From assembly GCA_025353725.1 (NCBI GenBank), contig JANXOF010000037.1, positions 62,001 through 126,000 on the forward strand: a DNA stretch of 64,000 bases, given 5' to 3'. Made by a program: the position numbers and the translations under genes. This stretch comes from Polyangiaceae bacterium (GTDB lineage Bacteria; Myxococcota_A; Polyangia; Polyangiales; Polyangiaceae). The notes under the pieces are model-generated. The model saw only the letters and a list, made by a program, of their open reading frames with translations, searched no databases and was not told the DNA's origin. Below are positions 32,285-43,521 of the stretch, piece by piece. How positions within the stretch are numbered: the first letter of the stretch is position 1; every line of letters starts with the position of its first letter.

Positions 32285-33231
32285 TGGCCTGCGGCACTGA
32301 ACGGGAAGCCGTAATGATCAAGAATCTGCTGCGCGCGGATGCGTTGCCCCTCGACCACCTGAAGCGACTCCGGCCCTCGGCCCGTGGTTCCTGCATCGAG
32401 CAGATCTTGACGTGTCGCCTCTGCGATTTTTCGAAGCGCGGGAAACACATCTTCTGGAATTTGCTCTTTGGTCACGCCTTTGCCCATGACGACGGCCTTC
32501 CAAGGCTGGTGATTTTCGCTTGGGCTATTCCAGCATGCTCCGCAGTCAATAATGACTCCGCGCCAAACGCTGCGGCCAGAAGGAAGCATGACCTTGGCGA
32601 GCCCGCCGTTGTTCGCATTCGAGGCCGGACCATCGACGTTGCCCGCGACGTAAGATGCGATGAGAGAACGCGCGATTTCAGTGCGGAGTGCGTCTCCCTC
32701 AAAACCTTCGGGTGCACCTTTTGCGAACGGACGATATTCGTTCCAAATGCGAATAAGTGCTCTACCCTCAGAAGGGTAATACTGCGCCTCGGGCGCGACG
32801 GTGGCGAGGCCGTAGCCTGACCAGTTGAGGAGGCGCTCCACTTGCACGTCCTTGAATCGGTTGTTCCAGTATGTGTCCGTATTGTGAAAGTATGCCGAAA
32901 GGAACGCTATCGGTTTCCCCGCGTATTCTCGGGTCGGGCGGAGCTGTTCGACGCGAAGTACTGCCTCGTTTGAGCTCGGCCGGGCCTCCCCGAAAAATTC
33001 CCCGACCCCCATCGGGCTCTCGACCCGCGCCGCGCCGTTGTCGCGGCCGTATAGGTCTAACGCGCTTCGCACGCTTGACAGTGAAGGAAAGGGCTCGGCG
33101 CTGTCGACGGGGCGTCGACCTTTGACCGCGGATTCGTGATTCTCCGAGTCGAGCTCTTCGGTTTGTGCGCCGCAGGCAGCATTCCCCACGAGAAGTGCGG
33201 CTGCGAGAGTGAAAATGTATTTGATTCGCAT
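32281..33231 (-). CDS. Uncharacterised putative lipoprotein (316 aa), second gene of orphan cluster
   Basis: MRIKYIFTLAAALLVGNAACGAQTEE lipobox; no family recognised. Confidence 0.65.
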   Translation of the reverse strand: MRIKYIFTLAAALLVGNAACGAQTEELDSENHESAVKGRRPVDSAEPFPSLSSVRSALDLYGRDNGAARVESPMGVGEFFGEARPSSNEAVLRVEQLRPTREYAGKPIAFLSAYFHNTDTYWNNRFKDVQVERLLNWSGYGLATVAPEAQYYPSEGRALIRIWNEYRPFAKGAPEGFEGDALRTEIARSLIASYVAGNVDGPASNANNGGLAKVMLPSGRSVWRGVIIDCGACWNSPSENHQPWKAVVMGKGVTKEQIPEDVFPALRKIAEATRQDLLDAGTTGRGPESLQVVEGQRIRAQQILDHYGFPFSAAGQ

Positions 33232-33257
33232 GATTGAAATTATTTTCGTCTGTCAGC

Positions 33258-34265
33258 TTAAGAGTCGGTGCAATTCCCATCAACGGTTCGCTGCTTGAAG
33301 GGAGCCGAGCTCCAGCAGTCTCGCTGCTTCACGAAGTTTGTGATGAACGCTTTGGCCCGCTCGTCGTACTGTTGCTTTTCCGTAGGAGAAAGAATCGCCC
33401 CTGAAGTGCTGAACGTCTCGCCGACGCTCACTTCACCACGGTCGTTCTCGAGAAGGTTTACATGAACCGTGGCTCGGGTCGAGGAGGCCTCTCCGCTCGT
33501 CCGGTCAAGATTCATCATGACGGAGCCGCCCGCGACTCCTACTCCTCCGCTCGCTCGCGTCGCGCCGTCAGCCTGTTCGGCAAAGCCTATTGGGCTTAGC
33601 CAGAACGTGCCCACGATGACGCGTTTGACTGGACGGCCGTTCGGATCGACGGAGCCTGATGTCCAATCATGTTCCGTGAAGTTTTCGTCAAACCACGGGA
33701 TGGAATGCACGGACATCTTTCCTTCAATGCCGCCCGTCATGACGACGGAAAGACAGGGCTGGTCGCTCCCCGTGCGCATACGGAGAGGGGAATGGCGGTA
33801 AAAATTGAAGTCGGCGACCTTGGTATCGATGTACTCCTCCTCGAGTCCAACTTTGGCCAGAGTATACGCGGGCTTGCTATCCGTACCGCGAGGAATTCTA
33901 ATGTTGATTTTGGCTGTCAGGTAGCCGCTGCCGATTTGGCCTGGCTCGTAGAGCTTGGCGAGCTCGCGCGCCGAATTCCCCGGGGCCGCCCAGTCGGCCG
34001 GGTTAAACTGTCCGCGAAGGTTGGGCGTGAACGGCACAGTCGAATTGGCAAAGAAGTAGCCGACGTCTTCCAATCTATTTTTCGTAAAGTGCAAGGGCAC
34101 GGATACGACAACCGGAGGGCGCGTCGTATCGACGGTCGCGCCGAGTCCATCGTCGCTCTCCCGCGTGGCCTCGGACGTGTCGCGGTTTGCACAACCGTTG
34201 ATACCGGCGCAGGCGAGGGCCGTCACCAGGCCGGCGCGCGCCATTGCGTGAGCTCGTAGGTACAT
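33258..34265 (-). CDS. Uncharacterised putative lipoprotein, first gene of orphan cluster
   Basis: MYLRAHAMARAGLVTALACAGINGCANRD lipobox; ORF extends to 34298. No family recognised. Confidence 0.65.
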   Translation of the reverse strand: MYLRAHAMARAGLVTALACAGINGCANRDTSEATRESDDGLGATVDTTRPPVVVSVPLHFTKNRLEDVGYFFANSTVPFTPNLRGQFNPADWAAPGNSARELAKLYEPGQIGSGYLTAKINIRIPRGTDSKPAYTLAKVGLEEEYIDTKVADFNFYRHSPLRMRTGSDQPCLSVVMTGGIEGKMSVHSIPWFDENFTEHDWTSGSVDPNGRPVKRVIVGTFWLSPIGFAEQADGATRASGGVGVAGGSVMMNLDRTSGEASSTRATVHVNLLENDRGEVSVGETFSTSGAILSPTEKQQYDERAKAFITNFVKQRDCWSSAPFKQRTVDGNCTDS

Positions 34266-34365
34266 GTCATTGTCTTGAGCACATGGCGTACCAAGCAAGA
34301 GCTGTCCTCAGTCCGCGCAAAAAGCCTGCGAAAAGCGAGTCGTACGCACGGATCACGACCGGCTC

Positions 34366-35082
34366 GTGGGTCGCGAGCCTGCCTTCAAGAGCCGAGTTCG
34401 CGTCGTCCGTGGCTCCCGCGTGAAGCTTCCCGACGGGTGGCTCGACGCTCTCCGCGACGAACCGCGAAAACCGTATTTTTGCGACCTTATCGCTTTCCTC
34501 AAGGCAGAGCGAGCGTCGAAGACCGTCTTCCCCGAAGCGGCCGATGTGTTCCGCGCTCTTTCGCTAACGCCACTTGAGAAAGTGAACGTTGTCTTGCTCG
34601 GCCAAGACCCCTACCACGACGTTGGACAGGCGGACGGTCTGTGCTTCTCCGTGCGGTCCGCGACGCGCGTTCCGCCCTCCCTGCGGAATGTCTTTCGCGA
34701 GCTAAAGAGCGACCTCGGCATCGACGTGCCCGCAGGCCGCGGCGACCTCAGCGCTTGGGCGCGCCAGGGGGTTCTACTCCTCAATACGGTGCTTACGGTC
34801 GTCGCGCACGAGCCAGCCTCCCATAAGCATCGAGGCTGGGAGACGTTTACGGATGCCATCCTCGCAAAGGTGAATCAGCGCTCGTCAGGGATAGTGTTCT
34901 GCCTTTGGGGAGCGCACGCCCGGCTCAAGGCGGCTAACGTCGACGCCGCGCGGCATGTGGTCCTAGAGAGCGCGCATCCGTCGCCGCTCTCGGCCAGGCG
35001 CTTTTTCGGCTCGAGGCCGTTTTCGAAGATCAACGCGGCGCTCGCGGCGTCTGGGCGATCGCCCATTGATTGGTCCGTTTGA
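34366..35082 (+). CDS. ung: Uracil-DNA glycosylase
   Basis: VVLLGQDPYHDVGQADGLCFSV, GVLLLNTVLTV, SAHPSPLSARRFFGSRPFSKINAAL; GTG start. Confidence 0.95.
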   Translation: MGREPAFKSRVRVVRGSRVKLPDGWLDALRDEPRKPYFCDLIAFLKAERASKTVFPEAADVFRALSLTPLEKVNVVLLGQDPYHDVGQADGLCFSVRSATRVPPSLRNVFRELKSDLGIDVPAGRGDLSAWARQGVLLLNTVLTVVAHEPASHKHRGWETFTDAILAKVNQRSSGIVFCLWGAHARLKAANVDAARHVVLESAHPSPLSARRFFGSRPFSKINAALAASGRSPIDWSV

Positions 35083-35186
35083 CGATGGGGGGCGTCGCGC
35101 TTTTCTGCCTCCTTCGCGTCGAAATCGAACGCGCAAGCGGCTCCTTTTTCTTGCGCATCCGCGGTTATGGGGTACGTGCGTGTCAT

Positions 35187-36479
35187 ATGAAAATCGGTCT
35201 CGCTCCTCGACGGCTTTACGCCACCGCTGCGGTTCTGGTGCTTCCGCTCGCCGCTCTTTCGGCCGGCGCGTGCGGTGATTCAACCTCGGTCTCGAGTTCG
35301 AATTCGAGTTCAAGCGAACTTCGCGCCGGGTTTCCCGAAGTCGCCGAGAAGGACCTCGCGATCGCGTTTTCACTCAACTCGAGTGCACCGGTTCGGGCAA
35401 AGGATACGATCCCAGGCGGCGCGCTCTTCCCGGAAAGTTGGTATAGCGCGGCCAAGGCCGCCTTTCGCGGCACTGGGGTCGATGGCGCGCTCGAAACGGA
35501 AAGCCTCTACGACGATTGGCAAATAGTCTCGATGCGCATCGCGCCCTGTAGCGCGCTAGGGAGTTCGCCCTTGGCAAATACGGATCACCTGTGTTGGCCT
35601 GAGCTTCGCATCGTGTGGCAGCCTGTCGTCCATGACATCGTGGTGCACGAACGTCGCGCTGACTCGTTCGCGGACGACCGAGCTTTCCATGCCCTCTACG
35701 ACGTTCCCGCCGAACTCGCTCTCAACGCGGCTGATGCCGCGCGCGCTCGGTCACTTTTTGATCGAGTAAAGGCCTTCGACGCCACGTGGCGCGGTGGCGC
35801 GTTCGCGCCGCTCGCTCCTGCGGAGGTGACCGAGTTCGACGCGCTCCGTGACCGCGTCGTCGCTGAGCTTCTCCAACGGGTGCGTGGCCTTCGTGCGCCG
35901 GCCCTACCTGCGGTCACCTTTCGAGGTCTCGGAGTGCGTCCCGAGAGCGACGATGGGACGGAGGCTCAAAGCGCTTTTCGTACGCGGGTGCTCGGGTTGC
36001 TCAGCGGAATTGCGCGGCCTAATGCGCTCAAGGCACTCACGGCGTTTTCGGCTCCCGAAGGGCGCGAGCCTGCCACTCTCGACTCGTGGGTCTTTCTCTC
36101 GTTCAAAGGGAACTCGGGTAGCCTTGTGCAGGAGGACATTCGGCTGATCTCGCGCGTCGACGGGCGCAGCCTTGTGAACGTCGGAAAATCCGTTCATGCC
36201 ACCACAGGTGCAGACGATGAAGCCTTTCGCGCGTCGACGAGTCCAGAGGTGAAGGACAGCATCATCCTGGCAGGCAGCGACATCGCAAGGCTCACACCCG
36301 TTATCCGTGACAGGCGCCAGCGGCTCGTGCCCAATACGGGGTGCGCGTCGTGCCACCAATTGAACGATCTGCGCTTCGACTTTCACAACTTTGGATACCT
36401 CGAGGACCGTGACCTTACGATCGCGCCTCGCGTCGCCACCGACGTTCAGCTCGACCTCGCCTGGCTCGCGCGTCCCTGA
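35187..36479 (+). CDS. Secreted lipoprotein with C-terminal CxxCH motif
   Basis: MKIGLAPRRLYATAAVLVLPLAALSAGACGDS; C-terminal NTGCASCHQLNDLRFDFHNF. Confidence 0.65.
   Translation: MKIGLAPRRLYATAAVLVLPLAALSAGACGDSTSVSSSNSSSSELRAGFPEVAEKDLAIAFSLNSSAPVRAKDTIPGGALFPESWYSAAKAAFRGTGVDGALETESLYDDWQIVSMRIAPCSALGSSPLANTDHLCWPELRIVWQPVVHDIVVHERRADSFADDRAFHALYDVPAELALNAADAARARSLFDRVKAFDATWRGGAFAPLAPAEVTEFDALRDRVVAELLQRVRGLRAPALPAVTFRGLGVRPESDDGTEAQSAFRTRVLGLLSGIARPNALKALTAFSAPEGREPATLDSWVFLSFKGNSGSLVQEDIRLISRVDGRSLVNVGKSVHATTGADDEAFRASTSPEVKDSIILAGSDIARLTPVIRDRRQRLVPNTGCASCHQLNDLRFDFHNFGYLEDRDLTIAPRVATDVQLDLAWLARP
35291..35312. repeat. Imperfect TCG-AGT hexanucleotide tract encoding SVSSSNSSSSE after the lipobox
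   Basis: tcgagttcgaattcgagttcaagc. Confidence 0.55.
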
Positions 36480-36497
36480 TACGGCCCCGTCGCAAGG

Positions 36498-36519
36498 CGT
36501 AACTCAGATCTGAGTTACG
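36498..36519. promoter_or_regulatory. 22-bp perfect palindrome CGTAACTCAGATCTGAGTTACG upstream of gltB (operator or terminator candidate)
   Basis: Read directly; flanked by outer complementary arms GCCCCG (36484-36489) and CGGGGC (36522-36527). Confidence 0.6.
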
Positions 36520-36565
36520 TCGGGGCTGGCGTGGTGCGTCAATCGTTTGCTATGCCTGTAAGCCG

Positions 36566-39500
36566 ATGCAGCACCTTGGTTCACGTGTTGGCGGCTTCCC
36601 TGAGCCCGTAGGCCTCTATAATCCGACGGCGGAGCACGACGCGTGCGGCCTCGGATTCGTCGCCGATCTCAAGGGCAGCCCCTCCCACAGGACCGTCGAG
36701 ATGGGTCTCGAAATCCTGAGCCGGCTTGCCCATCGCGGCGCCGCCGGGTGCGATCCGCTGACCGGTGACGGAGCGGGAATTTTAGTCCAAGTCCCGCACC
36801 GTTACTTCGAACGTGCGTTGTATCGCGACGGCAAAGAGCTCCCGCTTGCGGGCGACTACGGCGTAGCGCAGTGTTTTTTGTCGCGTAACGAGGCGAAGCG
36901 GCAACTTCAAATGAAGGCGCTCTCGGACATCGTCCGCTACCACAACCAAAAGGTTATCGGTTGGCGCGATGTGCCCGTTAACGCGCGCGCTGTCGGACCG
37001 CTTTCACGAGCTTGCATGCCAGTGATGAAGCAGCTCTTCATCGCCCGGATGAGCGACGCCGCGGCCTTCGAACGCACGCTGTTTATGATTCGCAAGCGCG
37101 CGGGTAAAATGTGTACGGCGCGCGGTTACGGTGACGACTTTTACGTGGCGAGTTTCTCGGCGAAGACCTTGGTTTACAAGGGCCTGATGCTCCCGACGCG
37201 GGTGGCTGATTTTTATGAAGATCTCCAGGCTGACGACTTTGAAAGTCGGCTCGCTCTGGTTCATTCGCGTTTCTCTACAAATACGTTTCCGACATGGGAA
37301 CGTGCCCATCCGTACCGGCGGATTGCGCACAACGGCGAAATTAATACGCTGCGCGGCAACCGTAATTGGATGAGGGCACGCGAGTCGCTCCTCGCGTCAA
37401 AACTTTTCGGAGAACACCTCGAGGACTTTAAACCCATTATCCGGCCTGATGGGTCGGACTCCTCGTCCCTCGACAACGTCGTCGATTTCCTCGTGGCCGG
37501 AGGGCGTTCACTTCCACACGTGATGATGATGCTCGTGCCCGAGGCGTGGGCGACTCAAGCCGACATGCCCGCTTACAAGCGAGCCTTTTACGAGTACCAC
37601 GCGTCGCTCGTCGAGCCTTGGGACGGGCCAGCAGCCTTAGTTTTCACCGACGGCGACGTTGTCGGAGCGACGCTCGACCGAAACGGCCTTCGTCCTGCCA
37701 AGTACGTCATTACCAAGGGCGGACTCGTGGTGATGTCGAGCGAGTTGGGTGTATTCACATTTCCGCCTGAGGACATCGAGGCGAAGGGGCGGCTCGCTCC
37801 CGGGAAAATGTTTCTCGTCGACCTCAGACAGAAGCGCATCGTGTCGGACGAGGAACTGAAGCGAGAGGTTGCTTCAAAGCAGCCTTACGGCGTTTGGGTA
37901 CATAAAAATAAAATCGAACTTTCGGACGTCGCGGAAGTTCCTTTGCTTTCGTCGCTAGGTCCCGAGGAGAGAACGCGCCTGTTTCATGTCTTCGGTTACA
38001 CGCGCGAGGATAGGAGCGTCCTGCTCGCGCCAATGGCAAATAACGGCGAAGAGTCGACGGGAAGTATGGGCACGGATGTGCCGATCGCTGTCCTGAGCGA
38101 CCGGCCCGTACCGCTATTTCGCTACTTCAAACAGCAGTTCGCCCAGGTAACGAATCCTCCGATCGATCCCATTCGCGAAGACCTCGTCATGAGCCTCGTG
38201 AGCTGCGTGGGGGGAGAAGGCAACCTTCTCGAAGAAACGCCGCAGCAATGCCGGCTGCTCGAGCTTCCGCATCCGATTTTGACCGACGCGGACCTCGCAA
38301 AGATCCGCCATGTGGCAAAGGACTTTCGTGCGATCACGCTCGACGCCCACTTTGCCGTAGCCGGCGAACCCGGTGAGGCACTCGAGGCCGCGCTGCACGC
38401 GCTCCAAGCACGCGCGTCGCGAGCGGTCGACGAAGGTTATGGCATCGTTGTGGTCAGCGACCGCGCGGTCAGCGCGCACCACGTTCCAATACCGAGCCTC
38501 CTCGCGGTCGCCGCGGTGCATCATCACCTCATTCGCGAAGGCACGCGCGTACGGGTTGGACTCATCGCCGAATCTGGGGATGCGCGCGAGGTGGCCGATG
38601 TCGCATTGCTCGTCGGGTTTGGCGCAGGCGCCGTAAATCCATATCTCGCGTTCGAGGCGTTGACCGAGCTCGTCCGGGATCAGGCGGAGTCGAGCCCGCG
38701 CGTCGCGCTCGATCTCCCGACGGCGACGAAAAATTATGTGAGTGCTCTAAAAAAGGGCCTCCTCAAAGTGATGTCCAAAATGGGCATAAGTACGGTCGCA
38801 AGCTACCATGGCGCGCAGATTTTCGAAGCCTTAGGTCTTTCGAGTGACGTCGTGAAAGCGTACTTCGAGGGTACTTCGTCACCCCTCGGGGGTATCGGTT
38901 TAGCGGAGCTTGCCACGGAAGCACGGGTGCGGCACGCCGAAGGCTATAGGGCGACATCACGCGATCTTGACGTCGGCGGCGTATACGCATGGCGGGCGAA
39001 TGGGGAGCGCCACCTTTGGACCCCGCGGAGTGTTGCTTCGCTTCAGCGCGCCGTGCGACTCGAAGACGCATCGTCGTATGCCGAGTACGCACGAGCGATT
39101 AACGATCAGGGCGACAGCCCGGTCACTCTCCGCGGGTTGCTAGACTTCCGCCCAGCAGGCGCTTTGGTCCCGCTCGCAGAGGTCGAACAGGCTCCTAGCA
39201 TCGTGCGTCGCTTTACGACCGGCGCAATGAGCTTTGGCAGCATCTCCAAAGAGGCGCACGAGAACCTCGCGGTCGCGATGAACCGCATGGGAGGACGGAG
39301 CAATACGGGGGAGGGCGGGGAAGACGAAGCCCGCTATCTTAAAGACGCCAAAGGTGATCTGCGCCGCTCGGCCATCAAACAGATCGCGAGCGGTCGCTTC
39401 GGAGTTACGGCGCATTACCTTGTGAATGCCGACGAACTTCAGGTCAAAATGGCGCAGGGGGCGAAGCCTGGCGAAGGCGGGCAGCTTCCCGGACATAAAG

Positions 39501-41122
39501 TCGACGCCGTCATCGCTCGTGTGCGGCACTCCACGGAGGGAGTCACGCTTATTTCCCCACCGCCTCATCATGACATCTATTCGATTGAGGACCTCGCGCA
39601 GCTCATCTTCGATCTCAAGAACGTGAACCCTCGAGCCCGAATAAGCGTAAAGCTCGTTAGTGAGTCAGGGGTCGGTACCGTCGCCGCCGGCGTGGCAAAG
39701 GCCCACGCCGATGTTATTTTGATTGCGGGCCACGATGGCGGGACTGGCGCGAGCCCCGTGTCCTCGATTCAACATGCCGGGACGCCTTGGGAGCTCGGTC
39801 TTGCCGAGGCGCAGCAAGTGCTCATTCTGAACGGCCTCCGTTCGAGGGTGACGCTGCAAGTCGACGGGCAGCTTAAAACAGGGCGCGACGTCGCGTTTGC
39901 GGCTCTTTTTGGTGCCGAGGAGTTCGGCTTCGCCACGGCGCCGCTTGTCGCAAGTGGGTGCATCATGATGCGCAAGTGTCATCTCAATACGTGCCCCGTG
40001 GGCATCGCGACGCAAGATCCAGTGCTACGCGCACGCTTTACCGGAACGCCGGAGCACGTCATCAACTACATGTTTTTCGTTGCCGAGGAGTTGCGCGGGA
40101 TCATGGCTTCACTTGGGTTTCGCTCGGTCGATGAAATGATCGGCCGAGTCGATTGTGTGGAGCGTCGTGAGGGCATCGCTCACCGCAAAGCGAAATGGCT
40201 CGATTTTTCACGGATGCTTCATGTGCCTCCCCAAGAAGCCATACGGAGGCGCACGATCGATCAAGACCACGGCATCGCGCACGTCGCCGACCGAACGCTG
40301 ATCGAGGCTGCGCGACCCGCGCTCGAGCGCGGCGAGGCTGTCACCGTGAGTTTTGGGATCACGAACGCGCACCGCACGTTCGGGGCGATGCTTGCCGGCG
40401 AGGTCGCGCGGCGGTTCGGCGCGGAAGGGCTTCCGGCGGGCGCTATCACGCTCGAGGTGACGGGAACGGCAGGGCAATCGTTCGGCGCCTTTGCCGCGCC
40501 AGGCATGACGCTTCTCCTCCAAGGCGATGCGAATGATTACGTCGGTAAGGGGCTTTCGGGAGGCGTTATTGCGATAAGACCTCACGACTCCGCTACGTTC
40601 CGAGCGTCGGAGAACGTAATCGTTGGCAACACTGTGCTCTACGGCGCAACCCGTGGGCGTGCCTTCTTCGCCGGTCAAGCGGGAGAGCGATTTGCCGTTC
40701 GCAATAGTGGAGCTATGGCCGTGGTCGAGGGGACGGGGGATCACGGGTGTGAGTACATGACCGGCGGCATCGTCGTCGTCCTTGGCCCCACAGGCCGTAA
40801 CTTCGGAGCCGGGATGAGTGGTGGTCTTGCGTTTGTCCTCGATGAGGACGGAACGTTCGCGTCGCGATGTAACATGGGTATGCTTGTGATAGAGGCCGTG
40901 TCGGAAGCGAAGGACCTGGCGATCGTGAGTGATTTGCTTGAGGAGCACGTCGCTCGCACGCATAGCGTTCGCGGCGCGGAGGTTCTAGCGGCCTTGGCTA
41001 CGTTTCTTCCGCACTTCAAGAAGGTCATCCCGCTGGACTATAAGCGCGCCCTGCACGCGGCGGAGGGCGCCCGACTGGCCAATTCCCAACCCGCGCGGTC
41101 CCTTGCGCAGGTAACGAGCTAG
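36566..41122 (+). CDS. gltB: Glutamate synthase large subunit
   Basis: [14 protein letters not shown]-terminal amidotransferase; [78 protein letters not shown]. Confidence 0.97.
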   Translation: MQHLGSRVGGFPEPVGLYNPTAEHDACGLGFVADLKGSPSHRTVEMGLEILSRLAHRGAAGCDPLTGDGAGILVQVPHRYFERALYRDGKELPLAGDYGVAQCFLSRNEAKRQLQMKALSDIVRYHNQKVIGWRDVPVNARAVGPLSRACMPVMKQLFIARMSDAAAFERTLFMIRKRAGKMCTARGYGDDFYVASFSAKTLVYKGLMLPTRVADFYEDLQADDFESRLALVHSRFSTNTFPTWERAHPYRRIAHNGEINTLRGNRNWMRARESLLASKLFGEHLEDFKPIIRPDGSDSSSLDNVVDFLVAGGRSLPHVMMMLVPEAWATQADMPAYKRAFYEYHASLVEPWDGPAALVFTDGDVVGATLDRNGLRPAKYVITKGGLVVMSSELGVFTFPPEDIEAKGRLAPGKMFLVDLRQKRIVSDEELKREVASKQPYGVWVHKNKIELSDVAEVPLLSSLGPEERTRLFHVFGYTREDRSVLLAPMANNGEESTGSMGTDVPIAVLSDRPVPLFRYFKQQFAQVTNPPIDPIREDLVMSLVSCVGGEGNLLEETPQQCRLLELPHPILTDADLAKIRHVAKDFRAITLDAHFAVAGEPGEALEAALHALQARASRAVDEGYGIVVVSDRAVSAHHVPIPSLLAVAAVHHHLIREGTRVRVGLIAESGDAREVADVALLVGFGAGAVNPYLAFEALTELVRDQAESSPRVALDLPTATKNYVSALKKGLLKVMSKMGISTVASYHGAQIFEALGLSSDVVKAYFEGTSSPLGGIGLAELATEARVRHAEGYRATSRDLDVGGVYAWRANGERHLWTPRSVASLQRAVRLEDASSYAEYARAINDQGDSPVTLRGLLDFRPAGALVPLAEVEQAPSIVRRFTTGAMSFGSISKEAHENLAVAMNRMGGRSNTGEGGEDEARYLKDAKGDLRRSAIKQIASGRFGVTAHYLVNADELQVKMAQGAKPGEGGQLPGHKVDAVIARVRHSTEGVTLISPPPHHDIYSIEDLAQLIFDLKNVNPRARISVKLVSESGVGTVAAGVAKAHADVILIAGHDGGTGASPVSSIQHAGTPWELGLAEAQQVLILNGLRSRVTLQVDGQLKTGRDVAFAALFGAEEFGFATAPLVASGCIMMRKCHLNTCPVGIATQDPVLRARFTGTPEHVINYMFFVAEELRGIMASLGFRSVDEMIGRVDCVERREGIAHRKAKWLDFSRMLHVPPQEAIRRRTIDQDHGIAHVADRTLIEAARPALERGEAVTVSFGITNAHRTFGAMLAGEVARRFGAEGLPAGAITLEVTGTAGQSFGAFAAPGMTLLLQGDANDYVGKGLSGGVIAIRPHDSATFRASENVIVGNTVLYGATRGRAFFAGQAGERFAVRNSGAMAVVEGTGDHGCEYMTGGIVVVLGPTGRNFGAGMSGGLAFVLDEDGTFASRCNMGMLVIEAVSEAKDLAIVSDLLEEHVARTHSVRGAEVLAALATFLPHFKKVIPLDYKRALHAAEGARLANSQPARSLAQVTS

Positions 41123-41124
41123 CC

Positions 41125-42576
41125 ATGGCCGACCCCCGAGGTTTTTTGACGGTCGAGAGAGCCACGTCGCGTGAGCGTCCAGCGGTGGATCGCATTCAAG
41201 ACTACGAAGAGTTCGTGGTCGAACCGTCGGACGATGAAGTTCGGGCCCAGGCGTCGCGCTGTATGGATTGCGGCATTCCCTTTTGCCATCACGGCTGTCC
41301 CCTCGGAAATGTCATTCCTGAATTCAATGATCTCGTTTACCGCGGGCGTATGGCCGAGGCGGTGCGGGTGCTCCATGCGACGAATAACTTCCCGGAGATC
41401 ACGGGTCGTATTTGCCCCGCACCGTGCGAGGCGTCGTGCGTGCTCGAGATCGACCACGCCGCCGTTACCATTAAAAACGTCGAACGCGCCATCGCGCGCG
41501 CCGCTATCGAAGACGGAGTCGGAGGCGGCCTCGAGCCCGTCGTCCCGGTCTCGCGTACGGGTAAAACCGTGGCCATCGTCGGGTCAGGCCCAGCGGGGCT
41601 CGCGGCCGCACAGCAGCTTGCCCGCGCGGGTCACGCCGTGACGGTGTTCGAGCGTGACGCCGGCCTCGGGGGACTTCTCCGCTACGGGATTCCCGACTTC
41701 AAAATGGAGAAAGGAATCATCGATTCGCGCGTGGAGCAGATGCGCGGGGAGGGCGTTGCATTCCTGACCGGCGTGGCCATTGGCGAAACCCATTCGGCTG
41801 CCGATGTGCTTGCGCGTTTCGACGTGCTCGTGCTCTGCGTGGGCGCGCGCGTCCCGCGGGATATTCAAGTTCCGGGGCGCGACCTCGAGGGCGTTACCTT
41901 TGCGATGGACTTTCTCGCGCAGCAGAATCGCCGCGTCGCGGGCGCCGTCGTTCCCGCGGCAAGCGAAATCTTAGCGACCGGAAAACACGTTGTCGTCATC
42001 GGCGGAGGCGATACCGGGTCCGATTGCGTCGGCACATCGAACCGCCAGCACGCGACGAGCGTGTCGCAACTCGAGCTGATGCCCGAGCCGCCCTTGGTGC
42101 GCATGCCCGAAAATCCGTGGCCTGCATGGCCCCTCGTGCTTCGCACCTCTTCCTCGCAGGCCGAGGGTTGCGAACGAGGCTTTTCGGTGATGACCAAGGC
42201 TTTCGTTGCCGACGCCTCGGGGAAGCGTCTCGCGAAAATTGTCGCCGCGCGCGCGGAGCTGACGCGCGGAACCATCCGCGAAATTCCTGGGACAGACTTC
42301 GACATTCCGTGCGACCTGGCGCTCCTTGCGATGGGGTTCACAGGGGCTGAGCGAGGTGGCGTCGTCGGCGAACTTGGACTCGCCCTCGACACCCGCGGGA
42401 ATGTCGTGACTGAGGGGTCAGGCGCCACGAATGTTCCGCGCGTGTTTGCAGCGGGTGATGCGTCGCGTGGGCAGTCGCTCGTGGTGTGGGCTATCGCGGA
42501 CGGCCGCCGCGTCGCCGCGGGCGTTGACGCCTACCTTCGTGGCTCCGTGCAGCTGCGTGTAACGTCGTCGTGTTGA
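41125..42576 (+). CDS. gltD: Glutamate synthase small subunit
   Basis: RCMDCGIPFCHHGCPLGNVIPEFNDLVYRG, VGSGPAGLAAAQQLARAGHAVTVFERD, GGGDTGSDCVGTSNRQ. Confidence 0.97.
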   Translation: MADPRGFLTVERATSRERPAVDRIQDYEEFVVEPSDDEVRAQASRCMDCGIPFCHHGCPLGNVIPEFNDLVYRGRMAEAVRVLHATNNFPEITGRICPAPCEASCVLEIDHAAVTIKNVERAIARAAIEDGVGGGLEPVVPVSRTGKTVAIVGSGPAGLAAAQQLARAGHAVTVFERDAGLGGLLRYGIPDFKMEKGIIDSRVEQMRGEGVAFLTGVAIGETHSAADVLARFDVLVLCVGARVPRDIQVPGRDLEGVTFAMDFLAQQNRRVAGAVVPAASEILATGKHVVVIGGGDTGSDCVGTSNRQHATSVSQLELMPEPPLVRMPENPWPAWPLVLRTSSSQAEGCERGFSVMTKAFVADASGKRLAKIVAARAELTRGTIREIPGTDFDIPCDLALLAMGFTGAERGGVVGELGLALDTRGNVVTEGSGATNVPRVFAAGDASRGQSLVVWAIADGRRVAAGVDAYLRGSVQLRVTSSC

Positions 42577-42595
42577 GAGCGTTTGGGGCCTTTCG

Positions 42596-43364
42596 TTGTT
42601 TCGCCACCAGGGACCGGGTCGCACCGCTCGCGAAAATCGAATCGTGGCCGGTTGTCTCGCCCTCGTCGGCCGATACGTAAACTCCGTCGGTTTCGGTCTT
42701 ATTGGTAGCTTTACTTCCCATGTGACTGGCAACGTGGGCCGCCTCTCTCAGGACCTCGTTCGTGGCGATTTCGCCGCCATGGCAACGGCGTTCATCAACG
42801 CTCCTTTCGTTTTTTAGCGGTTCCGTTTTCGCAAGTATGAGGATCGAAAGTCGATTTTTCGGTCGCCCGAGCAGTGGCTACGCCGCCGCACCGATCGTCG
42901 AATCGCTCCTGCTTTCGCTCTTTCCATGCGCCGCTACGCTTAACCCGGCGGCAGATCCTCGCCTTCTCGACGTGGAAGCCGCGATCCTCTGCGCTTCGAT
43001 GGGGATGCAAAATAGCCTTGTGACACGGCTCTCCGGCGCCGTCGTACGCACGACGCGTCTCACCGCTGTGTTCACAGATTTAGGTATTGAGGCCGCACGA
43101 TGGTTCCGATGGTGACGTGGCGACCTCTCCGCGAGGTTGGCTGTCAACCGTGTCGCCGGAAAGAACCCGCCGGAGAGGCCAGCCGGTCCGAAGACGGAGC
43201 TTTTGTTGACGATTGCCTTCTCCTTTGCCGTCGGATCGATCGCGGGCGCCGCCGCGGTGGCGACTCTACGACATGCAGCGATGTTGTTTCCAAGCGCCGC
43301 CGTGGCCTTACTGGCGTTCTATACCCTTTTCCAGCGATCGGACCCGCCGTCTCCTGCCCCTTAG
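42596..43364 (+). pseudogene. DUF1275/YoaK-like membrane protein, disrupted by a frameshift near 42813 and an in-frame TGA at 43113-43115
   Basis: Frame 2: NRIVAGCLALVGRYVNSVGFGLIGSFTSHVTGNVGRLSQDLVRGDF...FINAPFVF*. Frame 3: FFSGSVFASMRIESRFFGR...ILCASMGMQNSLVTRLSGAVVRTTRLTAVFTDLGIEAARWFRW*RGDLSARLAVNRVAGKNPPERPAGPKTELLLTIAFSFAVGSIAGA. Confidence 0.85.
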
Positions 43365-43521
43365 GTGCAGCAACGTGCCACGGACTCATAAGGAACGCGT
43401 TAACGTCTCGCGTCGTCGGTTGTGCGACCTGCTCATCGGAGGATGAAGCATCAAGACGCGTCTCGACGAACCGTGGCCGTTCCAGCTACCCTCCGAAAGG
43501 CGCCTTGCCTGAAAACCACCC

